In this document: positions 29,855 through 34,200 of the stretch, piece after piece
How the letters are laid out: every line of letters begins with the position of its first letter
How positions within the stretch are numbered: position 1 is the first letter of the stretch
Source: Eubacteriales bacterium
Lineage (GTDB): Bacteria; Bacillota; Clostridia; Saccharofermentanales; DTU023
Assembly (NCBI GenBank): GCA_030532065.1
Contig: JAUNLW010000013.1
Location: forward strand, 1-34,200
Direction of reading: 5' to 3'
DNA length: 34,200 nucleotides
The notes under the pieces: model-generated
Seen by the model: only the letters and a program-made list of their open reading frames with translations
Databases searched by the model: none
What the model was told of the DNA's origin: nothing
Translations under genes and position numbers: made by a program

Positions 29855-29900
29855 CCGGTTTTTCGAACATTTTTCAAGATACAGTCTTGATTTTTCGAAC
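29853..29900. promoter_or_regulatory. Two degenerate operator sites between the divergent promoters
   Basis: The 16-mers at 29853-29868 and 29885-29900 share the right half TTTTTCGAAC with 11/16 and 12/16 matches to the operator at 29803. The first touches the early -35, the second lies on the repressor promoter, a layout allowing autoregulation. Confidence 0.6.
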
Positions 29901-29915
29901 ACTATTAGTTACAAT
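29887..29915 (+). promoter_or_regulatory. Repressor promoter
   Basis: TTGATT (29887-29892), 17-bp spacer, TACAAT (29910-29915), 29 bp before the repressor ATG. An operator half site lies in the spacer. Confidence 0.8.
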
Positions 29916-29944
29916 TTCTTTACAACGATAGGGAGGAGACAGAC

Positions 29945-30721
29945 ATGTTTGAAAAAGACTCTTACTTGTTAGCTTTTGGTCAACGTCTAAAGACTGCACG
30001 AGAAGCTCAGGGTTTGTCTCAGCAAGATTTAGCAGAAAAAGTTGGGACTAGCAAAAGCATGATATCAGCGTATGAAAATGGGCAATCAGATCCGCGACAA
30101 TCTGTGATTCCTGTGCTTGCGAAATCATTAAGGGTTTCCATTGAGTGGCTCATTACTGGCGAGTCAAATCACACTAATAATTACCGTGCAGAAATCTCCC
30201 TGCAAATCTATCAGACAGTTAACCTTATGGGCGAAATGAATAGCGACGGCCAGGATAAAGTGCTAGACCAAGCAAAGTTGCTAAAACAATCAGGACTATA
30301 CGACGCAGAAAAGGTTATTGAATTCAACGAAGAACAATTTGTTTCTTTATACACAATTGGCTCTGCCGCCGCTGGAAGCGGTTTTACCTACGGAGATGAG
30401 ATAAACAACTATAGAGTCATAATGACCACTGAGATACCGAAGCATGACTTTACTATAGATGTCGTAGGCGATTCAATGTTCCCAACCATCTACGATGGCG
30501 ATGTTGCTTTTGTAAAGCAGACCGTGGACCACATAGACAAAAGAATTTACGTACTTGATATTGATGGCGAGACAGTCATTAAAAGAGTAGTTTTTGGCGA
30601 TAACGAAATTACTCTCATATCTGATAATCCTGATTGGGATGATCGCATAGTGACTGGTCAAGAGCTAGCATCGACCAGATTATTAGGGGAAGTAATTGGA
30701 TGGGAAACACCAGTTCAGTAA
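29945..30721 (+). CDS. CI/LexA-type repressor with S24 peptidase domain
   Basis: A 258-residue lysogeny repressor. Residues about 10-68 form an XRE helix-turn-helix (RLKTAREAQGLSQQDLAEKV, SKSMISAYENGQSDP). Residues about 140-255 are an S24 self-cleaving domain: cleavage site Ala143-Gly144 in SAAAGSG, catalytic Ser177 in VVGDSMFPTIYDGD and Lys213 in GETVIKRVV. RecA-stimulated self-cleavage should induce the prophage after DNA damage. It is transcribed from the promoter at 29887-29915, with GGGAGGAG before the ATG, and is divergent from the cro-like gene. Confidence 0.95.
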   Translation: MFEKDSYLLAFGQRLKTAREAQGLSQQDLAEKVGTSKSMISAYENGQSDPRQSVIPVLAKSLRVSIEWLITGESNHTNNYRAEISLQIYQTVNLMGEMNSDGQDKVLDQAKLLKQSGLYDAEKVIEFNEEQFVSLYTIGSAAAGSGFTYGDEINNYRVIMTTEIPKHDFTIDVVGDSMFPTIYDGDVAFVKQTVDHIDKRIYVLDIDGETVIKRVVFGDNEITLISDNPDWDDRIVTGQELASTRLLGEVIGWETPVQ

Positions 30722-30791
30722 TGCACCTTAATCATCACAAAGAGAACAAGATGAGGAACTAGCTATCTTAGACTTGAAAGAGAGGATCCAA

Positions 30792-32138
30792 ATGTTAAAA
30801 GGACTTTTAATCATTTTCCTTATCGCCATCATTGGCGCAATTTTGGCGCAATACTGGTTGTTCGTCATCCTTATGGGCCTCGTGATCTATGCTATTTATC
30901 GTGTGGTAAAGAAAAGCAAGGAATTAGATAAGGTAAATTGCTATAATGACGCGCCAACCTCAGTTGGTGAATTATCAAATGGCAAAAACAACAGCGACAT
31001 TTTCAAATTGTGCTTGGGCAATAGATTATCCACATGGGAAAATGATTACGTAGTTATTGACACCGAGACTACCGGTCTCTCCCCTGGTAAAGATAGAGTT
31101 ATAGAAATTGCCGCTGTAAAAGTTATTAATGGCAAAATTGCGGACTCATACACAACACTTGTTAATCCCAGGGTAAAAATTAGGCCAGAAATAACAAGTC
31201 TAACAGGTATCACGAACGGTATGCTTACAGCTGCCCCTGTAATAGAAAACGTTATCGGCACAATAAATGAGTTTATCGGCGATAATACATTGATTGGCCA
31301 CAATGTTGTGTTTGACCTAAAGTTCTTGGCTTCAGAATTTTCACGCTGTGGCCTTCCAGTTAGTCCTAGAGATTACATAGATACACTGCCTCTCGCTAGA
31401 CGTGAATTCCCAAATCTACAAAACCATAAACTGGCTACCCTAATCTCTGAACTACGGCTAGCGGATAAGCAAGACCATAGAGCATTATCTGATGCTAATT
31501 GTACGCATCGGTTATATCAGATCATGCGTAATAGAAACGCCCCAGAATTCGTTGATTTACCTAATGAAATTAAACCATTTCTGGGTATCACCCAAGCGCA
31601 CGTTGTGAAAGAAAACGAGAAAAAGGTACTGTACAACATTGCCCCTCAATATCGTCCCACTGTTATAAATATGGTTTTTGCTCTAAATCCAATTTTGGAA
31701 CGCTCTGCTATTTTAGTTCCCACATTTGATTCGAATTTTATAAAAGCTGATGATGTTGTTTTTGAATCCTTCACTGAAAGTTATGTCTGGAATCTTGATT
31801 ATGGATATGAGATTGAAGAGGTTCAGCCGGCTTCGCAAATTGAAGAACATGTTTTTACTCCACTTGGGAATATAAAGAAACACCCATTTGTTATTAATTT
31901 CTACACAAAAAAGAAGCGTCATTATGATAGTGATAATTTATGCCAAGTAGACGAAGTGTGCGGGAAACTTTTTATTGACAAAGATGGTCTTGTGTCACGC
32001 ATAGAAATATCCCATTGGAAGAATAAAGCGCATCATAAAATCTACTGCACTCAAGATAGAGCAGGAGACCTGTCAATTTTTAAGATAGAGTCGACCGATA
32101 AGAATGGCATGCGATTTGTTAAGTACAAACGGGACTAA
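30792..32138 (+). CDS. Membrane-anchored DEDDh 3'-5' exonuclease (DnaQ/PolC-like)
   Basis: A 448-residue protein. The first 40 residues form one or two transmembrane helices (LLIIFLIAIIGAILAQYWLF, then VILMGLVIYAIY). Residues about 85-245 are an epsilon-type exonuclease: ExoI DYVVIDTETTGLSPGKD with Asp90 and Glu92, ExoII LIGHNVVFDLKFL with Asp175, ExoIII DHRALSDANC with His229 and Asp234. About 190 further residues match no domain I recognise. The ATG at 30792 follows GAGAGG by 7 nt; the TTG at 30774 has no such site. It lies between repressor and integrase, where lysogenic-conversion genes often sit, so an anti-phage or host-fitness role is plausible but unproven. Confidence 0.87.
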   Translation: MLKGLLIIFLIAIIGAILAQYWLFVILMGLVIYAIYRVVKKSKELDKVNCYNDAPTSVGELSNGKNNSDIFKLCLGNRLSTWENDYVVIDTETTGLSPGKDRVIEIAAVKVINGKIADSYTTLVNPRVKIRPEITSLTGITNGMLTAAPVIENVIGTINEFIGDNTLIGHNVVFDLKFLASEFSRCGLPVSPRDYIDTLPLARREFPNLQNHKLATLISELRLADKQDHRALSDANCTHRLYQIMRNRNAPEFVDLPNEIKPFLGITQAHVVKENEKKVLYNIAPQYRPTVINMVFALNPILERSAILVPTFDSNFIKADDVVFESFTESYVWNLDYGYEIEEVQPASQIEEHVFTPLGNIKKHPFVINFYTKKKRHYDSDNLCQVDEVCGKLFIDKDGLVSRIEISHWKNKAHHKIYCTQDRAGDLSIFKIESTDKNGMRFVKYKRD

Positions 32139-32168
32139 AAAATGGAATGTAAATTTTTCTGCTATATC

Positions 32169-32344
32169 ATGATGGTATTTGTCTGATAAAAGCAGCGCTC
32201 AAGGATGGTTGGAAAGTCAAGAGTATTAAGGGCAGTCACTACAAACTCGAGAGAAATGGAAGAATAACTGTAATCCCCATGCACAATAAAGACATACCAA
32301 TCGGAATGCTAAACCAGATAAAGAAACAGTTGGGGCTGAAATAA
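32169..32344 (+). pseudogene. hicA: hicA toxin, frameshifted at its 5' end
   Basis: From 32183 the frame reads a nearly complete HicA mRNA interferase: LIKAALKDGWKVKSIKGSHY with the catalytic His, then IPMHNKDIPIGMLNQIKKQL ending at the TAA at 32344. The expected start lies about five codons further upstream, but the ATGs at 32169 and 32172 are in a different frame and hit a stop at 32184. No ATG, GTG or TTG opens the HicA frame before the stop at 32147-32149. One missing base between 32175 and 32182 would explain this. A rare start codon (CTG or ATT) cannot be excluded. Confidence 0.7.
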
Positions 32345-32352
32345 GCCCCAAC
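32329..32352 (+). promoter_or_regulatory. Hairpin across the hicA stop, before hicB
   Basis: Perfect 9-bp stem GTTGGGGCT (32329-32337) and AGCCCCAAC (32344-32352) with a 6-nt loop, ending 21 nt before the hicB ATG. It is followed by ATTT only, so it is more likely an attenuator or RNA element than a full terminator. Confidence 0.5.
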
Positions 32353-32372
32353 ATTTGAAGAAAGGACACAGT

Positions 32373-32753
32373 ATGCGCTTTGTATATCCAGCAGTATTTA
32401 AGTATGAGGATGACTCATTTTGGGTAAGTTTCCCGGATTTAGACGGATGCTTTTCTTACGGAGAAACGGCCGAGCAAGCCTTACTCAACGCACAAGAGGC
32501 TTTGGCCTTGTATCTTGAGCCTGACACAGATAACCCTAGTTTTCCCATACCGTCTAAAATTACCGATATTGAAAATGTGTCTGCACCTGGTTTTGTCTCC
32601 TTAGTAGCTACAGATGTCAAAGTAGATATGGGTAAATCAGTCCGCAAGAATCTGACGATTCCAGCCTGGCTAAATAATAAGGCTGAGGCTGCTAATATTA
32701 ATTTTTCTCAAACACTGCAGGAAGCCTTGAAGCAAAAACTGCTATTACAGTAA
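32373..32753 (+). CDS. hicB: HicB-family antitoxin
   Basis: A 126-residue HicB protein: partially degraded RNase H-like N-terminal domain (RFVYPAVFKYEDDSFWVSFP, DLDGCFSYGETAEQALLNAQ) and a C-terminal ribbon-helix-helix-like segment (KNLTIPAWLNNKAEAANIN, FSQTLQEALKQ). It should bind HicA and repress its own operon. The ATG at 32373 follows AAAGGA; the TTG at 32355 would overlap that site. With hicA apparently broken, it may persist as a lone regulator. Confidence 0.88.
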   Translation: MRFVYPAVFKYEDDSFWVSFPDLDGCFSYGETAEQALLNAQEALALYLEPDTDNPSFPIPSKITDIENVSAPGFVSLVATDVKVDMGKSVRKNLTIPAWLNNKAEAANINFSQTLQEALKQKLLLQ

Positions 32754-32763
32754 GGAAGCTTAG

Positions 32764-32787
32764 CATTTTGTTGGCGTCAACAAAATG
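32764..32787. repeat. Perfect 10-bp inverted repeat after hicB
   Basis: CATTTTGTTG (32764-32773), GCGT loop, CAACAAAATG (32778-32787), 10 bp after the hicB stop. No T-tract follows on either strand, so it may be an operator (for HicB or integrase control) rather than a terminator. Confidence 0.5.
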
Positions 32788-32873
32788 GTTGCTCTGCCAG
32801 AAAGAGGTTAGAGAAAAAATAAAAACTAGCCGCCTCCCACACCCTCGCAAAGTCACGGAGACGGCCATACCAC

Positions 32874-32890
32874 AAAGCCCGGAGGCTTTT
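32874..32890 (+). terminator. Short stem-loop before the integrase gene
   Basis: AAAGCC (32874-32879), CGGA loop, GGCTTT (32884-32889), then TGCTTGCC. A weaker imperfect stem, GCCGCCTCC with GGAGACGGC, lies just upstream (about 32829-32864). Together they may separate hicB and int transcription. No gene lies in 32754-32936. Confidence 0.5.
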
Positions 32891-32936
32891 GCTTGCCTAC
32901 ATAATAGCATAGCCTCAAATTAAAGGAGGTATTCAT

Positions 32937-34097
32937 ATGACAAAAAGCGTTATTGGTGAACCTAGATGGAATGAGAAGCGCAAGCACTGGCGTGTATCAG
33001 TCCAACGAGAAGGCAAACGCAAAGATTTTTACTCATCTAATCCCAGCCGGCGAGCTGGGCCCGCAGAATGCAAAAGAAAAGCCCAGGCATGGATAGAGAG
33101 CCTTGAGGCTCCATCAGATATTTACTTTTCTGATGCTTGGGAAGAGTATTTAGATTATTACGGTCAAAAATACAAAATTACCTCCCTCAAAGAAATTGAA
33201 GCAAGAGGTAAGGCGCATCTGCTTCCAGCATTTACGCACAAAAAATTGGCAGCAATTACTAAATCCGACTGGCAAAATGTGATCTTTACTGCTTATGAGA
33301 ATGGAGCAAGAAGTAAAGCTACATTAAAAGGAACCGCTACAACAATTCGTACCTTCTGTAAATGGGCTAGCACCAAAGGTTATATTGCAGACAGTGATGT
33401 GCCGATATATTTTGCATACCCAACAGAAAAACTATCCAAGGAAAAGAAAATTCTCCAACCTGAAGAATTTGCTATGCTTTTTGCTCCTGAAGAAGATGAT
33501 AGCAATTGGTACATCAATGCTTTTCGATTCTTTCCTGTATCTGGTGTAAGACGGGGTGAACTATGTGCCTTGCAGCGGAAACGTGACTTTGATGGTGAAA
33601 AAATCACAATTAGGGAATCCATCTCACATCAGGGATACATAACAAATGGAAAGACCCCTGATTCTAACCGAACGCTATATTTAGGTTATCTAGCGAAAGA
33701 ATGCATTCACATGCTTGAATTTCAGCTAATGGCAGCTGGTATACGTGATCGAAAATATTTGTTTTGTGACCAGCATGGACAGCGCATTAGTCCAAGAGTG
33801 CTAAGGAATGAGTGGCAAAAGTGGCGCGAAGCGCATGGCATAGATATCACATTACACGAGCTGAGACACACATACATATCGTACTCACGTCTAAAGACTG
33901 ATATATCTCTCGATGACTTAAAGCGTTTATATGGTCACTCCAAGGGAATGGATACAGACAAAGTATATGTACATGAAATAAATGCGTCACCAGAAGAATT
34001 AATTGAGCGTAGAGAAAAAGACCGAAAGAACGCGCAAACAATTGACACTACAATAAAGAAACTAATTGAAGATACGGCAAACAACAGTGCGGGATAA
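32937..34097 (+). CDS. int: Tyrosine-family phage integrase
   Basis: A 386-residue site-specific recombinase that joins attP to the tRNA-Ser site and excises the prophage. The N-terminal 55 residues form an arm-binding domain (WNEKRKHWRVSVQREGKRKD). Core-binding is about 60-160. Catalytic residues: Arg205 in VSGVRRGEL, His307 and Arg310 in LHELRH, His334 in LYGHSKG, and nucleophile Tyr344 in DKVYVHE. AAAGGAGG lies 7 nt upstream of the ATG. The stop codon lies within a putative arm-site repeat 49 bp before attR. Confidence 0.96.
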   Translation: MTKSVIGEPRWNEKRKHWRVSVQREGKRKDFYSSNPSRRAGPAECKRKAQAWIESLEAPSDIYFSDAWEEYLDYYGQKYKITSLKEIEARGKAHLLPAFTHKKLAAITKSDWQNVIFTAYENGARSKATLKGTATTIRTFCKWASTKGYIADSDVPIYFAYPTEKLSKEKKILQPEEFAMLFAPEEDDSNWYINAFRFFPVSGVRRGELCALQRKRDFDGEKITIRESISHQGYITNGKTPDSNRTLYLGYLAKECIHMLEFQLMAAGIRDRKYLFCDQHGQRISPRVLRNEWQKWREAHGIDITLHELRHTYISYSRLKTDISLDDLKRLYGHSKGMDTDKVYVHEINASPEELIERREKDRKNAQTIDTTIKKLIEDTANNSAG

Positions 34098-34110
34098 AGT
34101 GTGGGATAGG
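34087..34110 (+). repeat. 12-bp direct repeats, putative integrase arm-type sites (attR arm)
   Basis: GTGCGGGATAAA (34087-34098) and GTGTGGGATAGG (34099-34110) match the tandem GTGTGGGATAAA at 153-176 with 11/12 and 10/12 bases, in the same orientation. They overlap the integrase stop codon. Confidence 0.7.
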
Positions 34111-34145
34111 AGCTTCCTAAGCCTGCAAAATAAGCGTTTTACATT

Positions 34146-34164
34146 AATCCCCCCTTCTCCGCCA
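34146..34164 (+). repeat. attR: attR core (19-bp direct repeat)
   Basis: Exact copy of the core at 37-55, lying 49 bp after the integrase stop codon. Sequence to its right is host DNA. Confidence 0.93.
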
Positions 34165-34198
34165 AAGCCCTGGAGCGACTACGTTTCAGGGCTTTTGT
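34165..34198 (+). terminator. Host-side terminator beyond attR
   Basis: AAGCCCTG (34165-34172) and CAGGGCTT (34187-34194) form an 8-bp stem followed by TTGTTT. Probably the original terminator of the tRNA-Ser transcript, displaced by integration. Confidence 0.8.
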
Positions 34199-34200
34199 TT

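Larger units (their letters stand above)
37..34164. mobile_element. Complete siphophage-type prophage integrated in tRNA-Ser
   Basis: The element is bounded by two copies of a 19-bp core (37-55 and 34146-34164). It carries a tyrosine integrase next to the right end, a divergent repressor/cro switch, recombination and replication genes, packaging, head, tail, host-recognition and lysis genes in normal phage order with a few exceptions. Portal, TerL, capsid, tape measure, Dit, Tal, lysozyme and integrase are all uninterrupted. This suggests an inducible phage, although no small terminase subunit or excisionase is recognisable and DUF1351 and hicA are frameshifted. A non-contractile long tail is inferred from the tape measure, Dit, Tal and gpG/gpGT genes and the absence of sheath or baseplate-wedge genes. 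Confidence 0.95.

Noticed and set aside
32764..32787. Intrinsic terminator for hicB
   Set aside because: The perfect inverted repeat lacks a T-tract on either strand, so it was listed as a repeat of unknown role instead.
32754..32936. Excisionase gene between hicB and integrase
   Set aside because: No open frame with a ribosome-binding site and excisionase-like size or pattern was found; the stretch holds only inverted repeats.

Overview
This window is an essentially complete temperate siphophage-type prophage of about 34.1 kb, integrated at the 3' end of a class II tRNA-Ser gene. Gene content points to a Gram-positive (Firmicutes, probably Clostridia-like) host: strong GGAGG ribosome-binding sites on nearly every gene, a BppU-type baseplate protein, DnaD-type replication protein, YqaJ/RecT recombination pair, ArpU-like late regulator, and GH25 lysozyme. 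The genus cannot be named from the sequence alone. The 19-bp core AATCCCCCCTTCTCCGCCA is present at 37-55 (attL, inside the tRNA) and 34146-34164 (attR), and both ends carry copies of a 12-bp direct repeat that are probably integrase arm-type sites.

Layout, right to left because most genes are on the minus strand. (1) Lysogeny module, plus strand, 29945-34097: CI/LexA-type S24 repressor, a membrane-anchored DEDDh exonuclease, a HicA remnant plus HicB, and a tyrosine integrase. (2) Divergent switch, 29785-29945: consensus promoters in both directions and GTTCG-n6-CGAAC operators. (3) Early genes, minus strand, 29785-22941: Cro-like protein, small unknown genes, YqaJ exonuclease, a frameshifted DUF1351 gene, RecT, DnaD-like replisome organizer, DUF1064 nuclease, and an ArpU-like regulator. 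(4) Late control region, 22763-22953: five helically phased 10-bp repeats abutting a -10 box, then a leader with a terminator-like hairpin. (5) Packaging and head, 22762-15244: HNH nuclease, a GC-rich structured gap (possible cos), portal, MuF-type head protein with a C-terminal toxin-like domain, a small acidic gene (candidate immunity), TerL in an unusual position between two terminators, scaffold, HK97-type capsid and connectors. (6) Tail, 15254-5417: tail terminator, tail tube, gpG/gpGT chaperones with a canonical -1 slippery heptamer, tape measure, Dit, Tal with a C-terminal S74-type chaperone domain, and a BppU-collagen-like fibre.

(7) The standout system is a complete diversity-generating retroelement (DGR) at 2897-5415, in the order target gene with variable repeat (VR), avd, template repeat (TR), reverse transcriptase. 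The 74-nt TR (4114-4187) and VR (4626-4699) align without gaps. They differ at 13 positions, and every one is an adenine in the TR on the coding strand. All nine AAY codons of the TR are changed in the VR, while none of the five other TR adenines is. A 7-bp GAAG-loop hairpin lies just past the target stop codon, and a second hairpin sequesters the RT start codon. The target is a C-type-lectin-like protein encoded directly after the fibre gene, so the phage probably diversifies its receptor-binding tip. (8) The lysis module (GH25 lysozyme, two holin-like membrane proteins and a coiled-coil protein with a possible carbohydrate-binding tail) closes the late operon at a terminator near 276-303.

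Two genes, DUF1351 and hicA, look broken by single-base frameshifts. Everything else needed for an inducible phage appears intact, except that no small terminase subunit or excisionase was recognised.
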